A DNA stretch of 64,000 bases from assembly GCA_015056575.1 (NCBI GenBank), contig SVGA01000008.1, positions 1-64,000 on the forward strand, read 5' to 3'. Both the position numbers and the translations under genes were made by a program. This DNA comes from Butyrivibrio sp. (GTDB lineage: Bacteria > Bacillota > Clostridia > Lachnospirales > Lachnospiraceae). Shown piece after piece: positions 44,513 to 51,851 of this stretch. Numbering within the stretch: position 1 is the stretch's first letter; each line of letters starts with the position of its first letter. A model generated the notes under the pieces. The model saw only the letters and a list, made by a program, of their open reading frames with translations. It was not told the origin of the DNA and made no database searches.

Positions 44513-45079
44513 GTGGAAAGACCGAGACCGCAGGAAATCTACAGACATTTTAAAGGAAATCTTTATCAGATCGTGACCGTAGCCATCCACTCGGAAACAA
44601 GAGAGGAAATGGTGGTGTATCAGGCTCTTTATCCGGATTTTAAGACCTATGTAAGGCCTTTGGATATGTTCATGTCGGAGGTTGACAGGAACAAGTATCC
44701 CGGTGCAAGACAGAAGATGCGTTTTGAGAAGGTTACTGATCTTGAGCCAGCTCCCAGACCTGAATTCAGATCAGCCGATCCGGAACCGGGAAAAGAGCCT
44801 GCAAGAACCGGCGATGTCATGAGCAAGAGCCTGGACGAGGAAGCCAGGGATCTTAACCTTGATCCATTGGTGATTCAGTTCATGGATGCGGATCTTGCCG
44901 CTGAGAAGTTGGATATTCTGGCAAGACTCAGACCCACAATAACAAACGATATGATTGATATCATGGCTTTGTCTGTGGGAGTGGTTGTCAATGAAGGGGA
45001 CGTTTACGACAGGTATGTGGACCTTCGAAACTGTCTTTCGGCAATCGAGAAGTTTGAAAGCAAGAGATTAAGGGATTAA
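44513..45079 (+). CDS. DUF1653-domain protein
   Basis: A 188-residue protein. The N-terminal DUF1653 domain (about 5-70: IYRHFKGNLYQIVTVAIHSE, YQALYPDFKTYVRPLDMF) is a small beta-barrel of unknown role. The acidic linker and helical C-terminal part (from about 105, LDPLVIQFMDADLAAEKL) are seen in Lachnospiraceae members. GTG start at 44513 after GAGAGGGGAAAA. The frame upstream to 44483 would begin before that site. Confidence 0.83.
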   Translation: MERPRPQEIYRHFKGNLYQIVTVAIHSETREEMVVYQALYPDFKTYVRPLDMFMSEVDRNKYPGARQKMRFEKVTDLEPAPRPEFRSADPEPGKEPARTGDVMSKSLDEEARDLNLDPLVIQFMDADLAAEKLDILARLRPTITNDMIDIMALSVGVVVNEGDVYDRYVDLRNCLSAIEKFESKRLRD

Positions 45080-45103
45080 GGAAAAAGGATTAAGGAATTA
45101 AGG
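45067..45103 (+). repeat. Four ATTAAGG repeats between DUF1653 and GT2 genes
   Basis: ATTAAGG occurs at 45067, 45075, 45089 and 45097. The second includes the TAA stop of the DUF1653 gene, and the last supplies AAGGAG as the ribosome binding site of the next gene. Confidence 0.6.
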
Positions 45104-45113
45104 AGTCGGAATT

Positions 45114-46139
45114 ATGAAATTACTGTCAATTGCAGTTCCCTGCTACAACTCGCAGGACTACATGTCAAAATGTATCGATTCATTGCTTGTGGGCGGTGAA
45201 GAGGTTGAGATTCTTATTGTGGACGACGGGTCCAAGGACAGGACAGCTGAGATCGCAGATGAGTACGCTGCCAAGTATCCCACGATCTGCAGAGCGATCC
45301 ACAAGCCCAACGGCGGACACGGTTCAGCAGTTAATGCAGGTATCGAGAATGCATCAGGTCTTTTCTTCAAAGTAGTGGATTCTGATGACTGGGTAAAAGA
45401 GATAGCTTACCGCAAGATCCTCAGCACACTGGCAGAGCTTGCCGGCGGAGAGAAGCAGCTGGATCTTCTTATCAGTAACTTTGTATACAACAAGGTGGGA
45501 GAGAAGCGCCACAAGGTTATGCGCTACAGCACCATGTTCCCCATCGAGCAGATGTTTACCTGGAAGGATGTAAAGAGAACTCCCAAGGGACATTATCTTC
45601 TCATGCATTCCGCCATCTACAGGACAAAGCTCCTTAGACAGTGCGGCCTTAAGCTCCCGGAGCATACCTTCTATGTTGACAATATCTATGTTTTTAACCC
45701 GCTTCCTTTCGTTAAGAACATGTACTATCTGGATGTTAACTTCTATTACTACTACATAGGAAGAGAAGATCAGTCCGTGAACCAGAAGATAATGCTCTCC
45801 AGGATCGATCAGCAGATCAGGGTCAACAAGATCATGGTTGACTATTATGTTGAGAATATCGGAATGATCAGAAGCCGCAAGGAACTTAACAAGTACATGT
45901 TCAATTACCTTGAGATCATTACCGCTATTTCCTCAGTTCTTTTGATCACTGAGGATACAAAGGAGAACCTTGCCAAGAGACAGGAGCTTCTTAACTATAT
46001 TAAGGAAAAGAGTGTTCCTCTTTACCTCAAGATCCGGTACAGTATCGAGGGTAACTACATCTACCTTCCCGGAAAGGGCGGAAGAAAGATCACTCTTGCA
46101 GGCTACAAGCTCCTGCAGAGAATATTCCATTTCAACTGA
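45114..46139 (+). CDS. Family 2 glycosyltransferase
   Basis: A 341-residue GT-A fold transferase: nucleotide-sugar site LSIAVPCYNSQDYMSKCIDSL, EILIVDDGSKDRTAEIA, and the metal-binding DSDDW near residue 90, then an NGGHGSAVNAGI acceptor loop. There is no clear membrane segment. It probably builds a surface polysaccharide or glycolipid. The PAP2 phosphatase downstream would suit lipid-linked glycan metabolism, but this is inference. Confidence 0.92.
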   Translation: MKLLSIAVPCYNSQDYMSKCIDSLLVGGEEVEILIVDDGSKDRTAEIADEYAAKYPTICRAIHKPNGGHGSAVNAGIENASGLFFKVVDSDDWVKEIAYRKILSTLAELAGGEKQLDLLISNFVYNKVGEKRHKVMRYSTMFPIEQMFTWKDVKRTPKGHYLLMHSAIYRTKLLRQCGLKLPEHTFYVDNIYVFNPLPFVKNMYYLDVNFYYYYIGREDQSVNQKIMLSRIDQQIRVNKIMVDYYVENIGMIRSRKELNKYMFNYLEIITAISSVLLITEDTKENLAKRQELLNYIKEKSVPLYLKIRYSIEGNYIYLPGKGGRKITLAGYKLLQRIFHFN

Positions 46140-46291
46140 TATCATTGTAATTTTACATGAAGAATTAACGTTTATTTGAGATAATATGTTAATTTTGGAC
46201 ATTTACACTAAAAGATAAAGTGTTAAAATAATCTTTAAAATGTAGATGTGAACCGGTTTATTTTGCTTGAATGTTTTTTATGAGGAATATT

Positions 46292-46999
46292 ATGAAAAAG
46301 AAATATGAAATGTGGACGGGGAGAACTGTCGACAGGGATCTTTTCAGAGACCTTTTCAGACTGGCGCTGCCGATTCTCTTTTATGCGCCTGTTTATCTGA
46401 TCTGGTTTGTGTACATTGAGAAGCATACCTTCGCACATTACTCCATTATTCACACAGCGGTAGATGACATGATCCCCTTTGTTGAGGCCTTTGTCATCCC
46501 ATATTATATGTGGTTTGCGTATGTTTCGGTAGTTTTACTGTTTTTTATGCTTTCATTTGATGTGGAGGACTATTACAAGAACTTCATTTTCCTGGCAGCC
46601 GGAATGACGGTTTTCCTTATTGTATCAACACTGTTTCCCAACATGCACCAGCTTCGTCCCGTGGTTATGCCAAGAGACAATGTATTTACACAGTTGGTTG
46701 GGGTGATATACAGAACGGATACATCATCAAATCTCTGGCCCAGCATTCATGTTTACAACTCGATCGGAACCATGATCGCGATCCATCACAGCAAGAGATT
46801 TGGAAGAGTCGGGAAGATGATCGGAGACGTTATCGGAATCTCCATTATCCTTTCCACACTGTTTATCAAGCAGCACTCTGTATACGATGTTATTACAGCC
46901 TTTATCATGGCTATCGTTTTTTACCTGCTGTTCTATCACACAGCACTTCTCGAGAACTTCTGCACAAGACAGGAGGAGAGAGTGGCAGTGAGGGTTTGA
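46292..46999 (+). CDS. PAP2-family membrane phosphatase
   Basis: A 235-residue protein with about five to six TM segments. PAP2 motifs: QLRP (end of motif 1), PSIHVYNS (motif 2 His) and KQHSVYDVITA (motif 3, His...Asp). It would dephosphorylate a lipid phosphate such as phosphatidate, undecaprenyl pyrophosphate or an inositol lipid. ATG 46292 follows GAGGA. Two earlier in-frame ATGs (46271, 46280) are less well placed. Confidence 0.88.
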   Translation: MKKKYEMWTGRTVDRDLFRDLFRLALPILFYAPVYLIWFVYIEKHTFAHYSIIHTAVDDMIPFVEAFVIPYYMWFAYVSVVLLFFMLSFDVEDYYKNFIFLAAGMTVFLIVSTLFPNMHQLRPVVMPRDNVFTQLVGVIYRTDTSSNLWPSIHVYNSIGTMIAIHHSKRFGRVGKMIGDVIGISIILSTLFIKQHSVYDVITAFIMAIVFYLLFYHTALLENFCTRQEERVAVRV

Positions 47000-47017
47000 T
47001 CTGCAGAGACATAAATT

Positions 47018-47051
47018 AAGCGCACAGGCTTTTTGCCGGTGCGCTTTTTTG
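47018..47051. terminator. Bidirectional terminator between PAP2 and lipid kinase genes
   Basis: AAGCGCAC (47018-47025) pairs with GTGCGCTT (47039-47046), followed by TTTTT on the plus strand. Confidence 0.8.
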
Positions 47052-47062
47052 TAAGGCAGTCA

Positions 47063-48034
47063 TCATATCATGAGATGAAGCTTTTTCTGAAGGCATTCCA
47101 GGGTGATATTATCCGATTTGACGGAAACCTCTCCGTCGGTGTGGACCCAAAGAGGCTCGGCAGTCCTTATGGTAAGCTTCCTTGCTGTGTAGTGATAAAT
47201 GCCCTTGAACCTGTAGTGCTTGCCAAAGTAGGCAAAGGGGAGAGCTCTGAACATGGCAGGTTTAGACATGTTTCCGATCACACACAGATCGAAAAGACCG
47301 TCGGCGAGATCTGCGGTGGGAGTCATGTTAAATCCGCCTCCCTCGTAGTGGTGGATCATGGTTGCGATAAAGAGGAAGTGATCCAGGTGATGGGTGGTAC
47401 CGTCGTCGAGTTCAATATCACATGGTATCTTTTTGGCACCCATCAGCTGTCTGATCGCGATGCTTCCGTAGGTAAGTTTTCCAAGGCCAAGCTTATTGAA
47501 AAAGTTCTTGGTGCCGGATTTTAATGCTTCTTCACAGACTGCTGCATCGAAGCCTATCCCCGCACTTACATCAAATATCCTGACTTTAGATATGTTCTCA
47601 TCGTGAAGCCTTGAGAAGGTATCTGACATGCTGTTATAGGTAAGTCGTCCTAAGTCCAGGGCCCGAAGCTCCTTGCCCTCGACGATCCTTTCGACCAGCT
47701 CCAAAGTGTTCTTCGGAAGATCCAGATCCCTTGAAAAATCGTTACTGGATCCTATGGGGATATATCCGACAAGAACCTTGTCAAAGTCATCTATTCCGTT
47801 TATGGCTTCATTGAGAGTCCCGTCTCCTCCAAGAACAACAATCTTCAGCGGATAATCCGAAGGGTCTCTTTTTGCAGCAGTGATCTGCTGTGCCAGCTGC
47901 GTGGCGTGTCCGGGGCCCTTTGTAAATGCGGCTCGAAACTCAAGCCCCCTGTCTTTAAAGCTCTTTTCCAGCTTTTTCCATATCTCTTTTCCCTTGCCCG
48001 AGCGGGCGGAAGGATTGACTATGCAGTAATACAT
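47063..48034 (-). CDS. Diacylglycerol kinase-like lipid kinase (YegS/DagK family)
   Basis: A 323-residue enzyme with the opening YYCIVNPSARSGKGKEIW and the ATP-binding VVLGGDGTLNEAINGI, GYIPIGSSNDFSRDL. The C-terminal beta-domain follows (ADLADGLFDLCVIGN). It phosphorylates diacylglycerol or a related lipid with ATP, recycling head-group-free lipid. GGGAG precedes the start. Confidence 0.9.
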   Translation of the reverse strand: MYYCIVNPSARSGKGKEIWKKLEKSFKDRGLEFRAAFTKGPGHATQLAQQITAAKRDPSDYPLKIVVLGGDGTLNEAINGIDDFDKVLVGYIPIGSSNDFSRDLDLPKNTLELVERIVEGKELRALDLGRLTYNSMSDTFSRLHDENISKVRIFDVSAGIGFDAAVCEEALKSGTKNFFNKLGLGKLTYGSIAIRQLMGAKKIPCDIELDDGTTHHLDHFLFIATMIHHYEGGGFNMTPTADLADGLFDLCVIGNMSKPAMFRALPFAYFGKHYRFKGIYHYTARKLTIRTAEPLWVHTDGEVSVKSDNITLECLQKKLHLMI

Positions 48035-48130
48035 ATATGAAACTCCCGTGTTAAATAAGATAATATTCTCTAGAATTGTATCACAAATTTGGATACTTAT
48101 TTTTATATTTTGCGGGTAGAATTTTATCGG

Positions 48131-48145
48131 ATAGTATGATACTAT
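48131..48145 (+). promoter_or_regulatory. Perfect palindrome in the glyA promoter region
   Basis: ATAGTAT-G-ATACTAT, overlapping a probable -10 (TATAAG, 48143-48148), about 65 bases before glyA. Candidate operator. Confidence 0.45.
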
Positions 48146-48210
48146 AAGCAGGATGTTTGTACTTTAACGCATTAAACTGTAAAAAGATTATATTTCGGGA
48201 GGAAAAGGGA

Positions 48211-49449
48211 ATGTATTCATTGGAAGAAGTCAGAAAAGTTGACCCTGAGATTGCAGCTCTTATAGAGGAAGAGCTTGCACGTCAGAACGATCACATCGAG
48301 CTGATCGCATCGGAGAACTGGACCAGCAAGGCAGTTATGGCAGCCATGGGCAGTCCTCTTACCAACAAGTACGCTGAGGGTCTTCCGGGGAAAAGATACT
48401 ATGGCGGATGCTACGTTGTTGATAAGGTAGAGAACATTGCCCGTGACAGAGCCAAGGAGCTGTTCCACTGCGATTACGCCAATGTTCAGCCTCATTCAGG
48501 TGCACAGGCCAATCTGGCTGTTCAGTTTGCACTTCTTAAACCCGGCGATACCGTAATGGGTATGGATCTTAGTCAGGGTGGTCACCTTTCACACGGAAGC
48601 AGTGCCAATATTTCAGGAACCTATTACAATGTCATTTCCTATGGCGTTGATGATAACGGAATCATTGACTACGATAATATGTACAAGATGGCAGTAGAGC
48701 ACAAGCCCAAGCTCATTATCGCAGGCGCTTCCGCTTACTGCAGGATTATTGACTTCAAGAAGTTCAGAGAAGCAGCTGATGCCTGCGGCGCAGTTCTTAT
48801 GGCAGACATAGCCCATATTGCTGGACTTGTTGCCACTGGACTTCATCCCAGTCCTTTCCCTTATGCAGATGTTGTTACAACCACAACACATAAAACCTTA
48901 AGAGGTCCCAGAGGCGGACTTATCCTCTGGAATCAGGAGGCTCAGGACAAGTACAAGTTCAATAAGGCTGTATTTCCCGGAATCCAGGGCGGCCCTCTTG
49001 AGCACGTTGTTGCAGCCAAGGCTATATGCTTTAAAGAAGCTCTTTCTCCCGAATTTAAGACATATGCTCAGAACGTTGTGGACAATGCCAAGGCACTTTG
49101 CAACGGTCTGATGAGCCGCGGTATCAAGATTGTTTCCGGCGGCACAGACAATCACCTTATGCTGGTAGATCTTACAAACTTTGGTCTTACAGGTAAGGAA
49201 GTTGAGGCATGGCTTGACGATGCTCACATCACAGCCAACAAGAATACAATCCCCAACGAGCAGCAGTCACCTTTTGTTACCAGCGGAATCCGCCTTGGAA
49301 CTCCTGCAGTTACCACAAGGGGCATGAACACTGAGGATATGGACAAGATTGCCGAGGCTATCTCTATTGTTATCAAGAACAAGGGAGAGAAGAACGACGA
49401 GGCAAGAGCAATTATTAAAGAACTGACAGACAAATATCCTCTGGACTGA
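48211..49449 (+). CDS. glyA: Serine hydroxymethyltransferase
   Basis: A 412-residue PLP enzyme interconverting serine plus tetrahydrofolate with glycine plus methylene-tetrahydrofolate. Seen: [48 protein letters not shown] and the PLP Lys in [18 protein letters not shown] 48211 follows GGGAGGAAAAGG. The eighteen upstream codons lack a binding site. Confidence 0.97.
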   Translation: MYSLEEVRKVDPEIAALIEEELARQNDHIELIASENWTSKAVMAAMGSPLTNKYAEGLPGKRYYGGCYVVDKVENIARDRAKELFHCDYANVQPHSGAQANLAVQFALLKPGDTVMGMDLSQGGHLSHGSSANISGTYYNVISYGVDDNGIIDYDNMYKMAVEHKPKLIIAGASAYCRIIDFKKFREAADACGAVLMADIAHIAGLVATGLHPSPFPYADVVTTTTHKTLRGPRGGLILWNQEAQDKYKFNKAVFPGIQGGPLEHVVAAKAICFKEALSPEFKTYAQNVVDNAKALCNGLMSRGIKIVSGGTDNHLMLVDLTNFGLTGKEVEAWLDDAHITANKNTIPNEQQSPFVTSGIRLGTPAVTTRGMNTEDMDKIAEAISIVIKNKGEKNDEARAIIKELTDKYPLD

Positions 49450-49514
49450 CGGTCAGAAAACAAAGTGTGTCTGAATTGAAAATGTTACAGAACGCGTAAT
49501 AAATGGAATCTTAT

Positions 49515-49602
49515 AATATGTCGAGTGAATGTGCAGAATTGTATGAAAAGAATATACAATTCAAATAAATAACAGAAAATGGCACAATTCGCTCGACATA
49601 TT
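49515..49602. repeat. Nested inverted repeat downstream of glyA
   Basis: Outer arms AATATGTCGAGTGAATGTGC (49515-49534) and its near complement at 49581-49602 flank an inner perfect GAATTGTAT (49536-49544) / ATACAATTC (49554-49562). No T-run follows, so it is not an ordinary terminator. It has the size and symmetry of a miniature inverted-repeat element or of a structured RNA 3' end. Confidence 0.55.
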
Positions 49603-49633
49603 CTAAATAATTAAAAGTTTTTATGAAAATGTA

Positions 49634-49661
49634 TTGACAAATTTAGACCGGCTGATATAAT
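49634..49661 (+). promoter_or_regulatory. Strong promoter of an unknown RNA
   Basis: Consensus TTGACA (49634-49639), 16-base spacer, TATAAT (49656-49661) preceded by TGA (extended -10). The best housekeeping promoter in the window, yet no protein gene starts within 450 bases. Confidence 0.8.
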
Positions 49662-49667
49662 AAAATC

Positions 49668-50057
49668 ATCAAAAGGAACTTATAAGTTATCCAAAAATAC
49701 TTCTCCACGATAATATAGATGACGAACGGAAATCGGGGAGAAAGAAAGGCAGGTACACTCCAAAGGGATAGATAGTTAAAATATTCAGAGAAAGGATGGT
49801 ACACTCCACCAAAACATTAAGCGAGTAATATAGATTGTAAGAAGTTTTAAGAAACAGAACGACAGCACTTCAAGTACATGAATAGGTGGTTCGGGCAATA
49901 CTAAATATATTGCAACCACAGCATATGAATGCAAAGGTTAATGGAAAGATGAGGCTGAGAAATTGGAGGATGGTCCGTTGGACGTAAAAACTATAGAATT
50001 AGATGAGTACTCGGCATAAGGGCAGAAGCAGGTAATATAGATGAAGCTTCTGCCCTC
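49668..50057 (+). ncRNA. Candidate structured non-coding RNA
   Basis: About 390 nt with no convincing coding frame between the strong promoter and a closing hairpin. Internal stems: TTCTCCaCGAT/ATCGgGGAGAA (about 49700-49746), GTGGTT..GCAATA/TATTGC..AACCAC (about 49888-49920), GTCC/GGAC (about 49975), and a final 11-bp AGGGCAGAAGC/GCTTCTGCCCT (50019-50056). Sequence repeats: GGTACACTCCA twice (49752, 49798) and TAATATAGAT three times (49711, 49826, 50033). I compared it by eye with tmRNA, RNase P, SRP, 6S and common riboswitch consensuses and found no match. It may be a free RNA or a long leader of the GH3-like gene. Confidence 0.55.
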
Positions 50058-50088
50058 GATTATTGTATGGAACTATGTTACAATAATC
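50058..50088 (+). promoter_or_regulatory. Inverted repeat and extended -10 promoter before the GH3-like gene
   Basis: GATTATTGTA (50058-50067) and TACAATAATC (50079-50088) are perfect arms. The right arm contains an extended -10, TGTTACAAT. The repeat could be an operator, a terminator-like stem of the preceding RNA, or both. Confidence 0.5.
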
Positions 50089-50122
50089 CCTAAGAAAAAA
50101 GTTTTTGGTTGCGGGGAAAACA

Positions 50123-51406
50123 ATGGCTAGATTAGAAGAACAGGATTTTGATGAAAAGAGGCTGGCTCGTAGGCAAAGAAGGAAACAGAGCCAGCTTATT
50201 GCATATATAACACTGGTGGTTGCTCTTTTGGTTATCGTGGTGGGAGTTGCCGCCGGAATACACTTTTTGAGGGCTGCCCTTAAAAAAGCTCCTGCTGAGA
50301 GCGAAACTGTCACGGAGGTTACAGAAACCCCGGAAGAGCCGCAGGAGATTGTCATCGAGACTCCTGAGGAATCGGAGCCCCAGGAGATGAGTCAGGATGA
50401 TCTTCTCAATGAAGTGGTTGAGACCTGCATTTCCGAGATGCCCCTGGAGGATAAGGTGGCAGGTCTTTTCATAGTAACACCCGAGCAGCTTACCGGTGTT
50501 GCCACGGCGGTTAAGGCAGGCAGCGGAACTCAGGAAGCTCTTGGCAACTATGCAGTGGGCGGTATCGTTTATTCAGCCAAGAACATCAAATCGGAAGAAC
50601 AGATAAAAGAGATGTTGCAGTCAACGGCATCTATGAGTAAGTATCCTATATTTACAGCTGTTTTTGAGGAGGGTGCTTCTTCATCTTCAGTGACCTCATC
50701 CATAGGAATCGAGGGTATTACACAGATCACTGATGCCGAATCTGCGACAAACACTGCAAAGACCATCGGATCGGCACTTTTTCAGTACGGATTCAACCTT
50801 GATCTGGCCCCTAATATGGGCATAACGGAAGATTCTCTTTACGGAACAGATGTATCTGCGGTAAGAGATATTACCACTTCGCTTGTCACAGGAATACAGG
50901 AATCGGGAGTTTCGGCCTGTGCCTATGCATTTCCTTTAAAGGGCGATACATCTGCGTCAATGGCTACCAGCGATGCCACCAAGGATCAGCTGGTGGTTAA
51001 TGAGTACGAGGTATTCAAAGGAGCTATTGATAACGGCGGTGTCAATGCCATTATGGTCTCCAACATTTCTCTTCCGCAGCTTACCGGAGACAATACTCCG
51101 GCATCACTCTCGGAGAAGGTAATACAGGAGGAACTCAGAGGAACCCTTGGTTTTGGCGGAATTGTCATTACCGATTCTCTGAGCGAGGGAGCAGTCACAG
51201 AGTATTACACCCCCGGCGAGGCAGCAATAGCAGCTGTTAAGTCAGGTGCAGACATGCTCTATCTTCCCCAGGATTTTACACAGGCCTACGAAGGTCTTCT
51301 TGCCGAGGTCAAGGACGGAAGTATAAGCGAAGAGCGCATCAATGAGTCCCTTCGCAGGATCTATAGGATCAAGTATTCAGAGCGTATTGACCAGATCTCA
51401 AATTGA
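50123..51406 (+). CDS. Membrane-anchored GH3-like protein with degenerate catalytic loop
   Basis: A 427-residue protein: short basic cytoplasmic N-terminus, one TM helix (about 25-47), an acidic linker (about 52-90), then a GH3/NagZ-like barrel (about 95-420). The usual nucleophile Asp is kept (Asp351 in GIVITDSLSEGA), but the NagZ loop KHFPGHGDT is here AFPLKGDT (about 269-276), lacking its Lys/His and catalytic His. So hydrolysis may be lost or altered. It could be a binding or scaffold protein on the outer membrane face. ATG 50123 follows GCGGGGA. Confidence 0.8.
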   Translation: MARLEEQDFDEKRLARRQRRKQSQLIAYITLVVALLVIVVGVAAGIHFLRAALKKAPAESETVTEVTETPEEPQEIVIETPEESEPQEMSQDDLLNEVVETCISEMPLEDKVAGLFIVTPEQLTGVATAVKAGSGTQEALGNYAVGGIVYSAKNIKSEEQIKEMLQSTASMSKYPIFTAVFEEGASSSSVTSSIGIEGITQITDAESATNTAKTIGSALFQYGFNLDLAPNMGITEDSLYGTDVSAVRDITTSLVTGIQESGVSACAYAFPLKGDTSASMATSDATKDQLVVNEYEVFKGAIDNGGVNAIMVSNISLPQLTGDNTPASLSEKVIQEELRGTLGFGGIVITDSLSEGAVTEYYTPGEAAIAAVKSGADMLYLPQDFTQAYEGLLAEVKDGSISEERINESLRRIYRIKYSERIDQISN

Positions 51407-51410
51407 TGAT

Positions 51411-51444
51411 TCCCCTCCGACAGAAAAATCGGAGGGATTTTTTT
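51411..51444 (+). terminator. Terminator of the GH3-like gene
   Basis: TCCCCTCCGA (51411-51420) pairs with TCGGAGGGA (51429-51437), then TTTTTTT. Confidence 0.85.
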
Positions 51445-51503
51445 GCCACGGGGCATGTAAGTTCGTATATAATATTAAGAAGAAGTTCAGGAGGTGTTAA
51501 CAA

Positions 51504-51746
51504 ATGGGAACAGAGGAAAAGAAATTATTAAACGAGGAAGCGCTTGAGGGTATCAGCGGCGGACTCTTAAAGGCATCTGATGAGCTTTCACAGAAAAAGG
51601 CTGCTTTTGAAAAGGCATGGGATCTGCTTGGTCTGGATGCCAAGGGATATTCTGGAATGAGAATGGCTCAGCTTTTCGATGATTGGGAGCTGGCAGGATT
51701 TCAGCCCGATGCTGTTGCATTTTTGAAGGCACAGCTTCTTTCCTGA
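51504..51746 (+). CDS. Small protein with a double-glycine (bacteriocin-type) leader
   Basis: An 80-residue protein. Residues 1-20 read EEKKLLNEEALEGISGG near the end, the pattern of class II bacteriocin/peptide-pheromone leaders cleaved after Gly-Gly. The rest (61 residues) is helical, has no Cys, and contains FEKAWDLLGLDAKGYSG and DDWELAGFQPDAVAFL. It has a strong ribosome binding site (CAGGAGGTG), a probable -10 (TATAAT, about 51462) and its own terminator. An ABC exporter gene follows, but that exporter lacks the C39 peptidase that normally cuts such leaders. A chance GG match is possible. Confidence 0.7.
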   Translation: MGTEEKKLLNEEALEGISGGLLKASDELSQKKAAFEKAWDLLGLDAKGYSGMRMAQLFDDWELAGFQPDAVAFLKAQLLS

Positions 51747-51770
51747 GAAAACTTTGAATTTGCAGAAACG

Positions 51771-51807
51771 GATGGCAGTGGTGATTTTGACCACTGCCAT
51801 TTTTTCA
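51771..51807 (+). terminator. Terminator of the double-glycine peptide gene
   Basis: GGCAGTGGT (51773-51781) pairs with ACCACTGCC (51790-51798) around GATTTTG, then ATTTTTTC. Confidence 0.85.
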
Positions 51808-51851
51808 TGGTAAAGTATTGAAATAAGACATCGAAAAGGGGGAGGAAATCT

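Noticed and set aside
47033-47524. Plus-strand frame opposite the lipid kinase
   Set aside because: Antisense to a recognised YegS/DagK gene, and begins inside the PAP2 terminator.
49668-50057. Unknown RNA as tmRNA, RNase P, SRP RNA or 6S RNA
   Set aside because: No tRNA-like CCA end or tag frame, no GGAAAGTCC core of RNase P, no SRP tetraloop motif, and no single long bulged hairpin of 6S.
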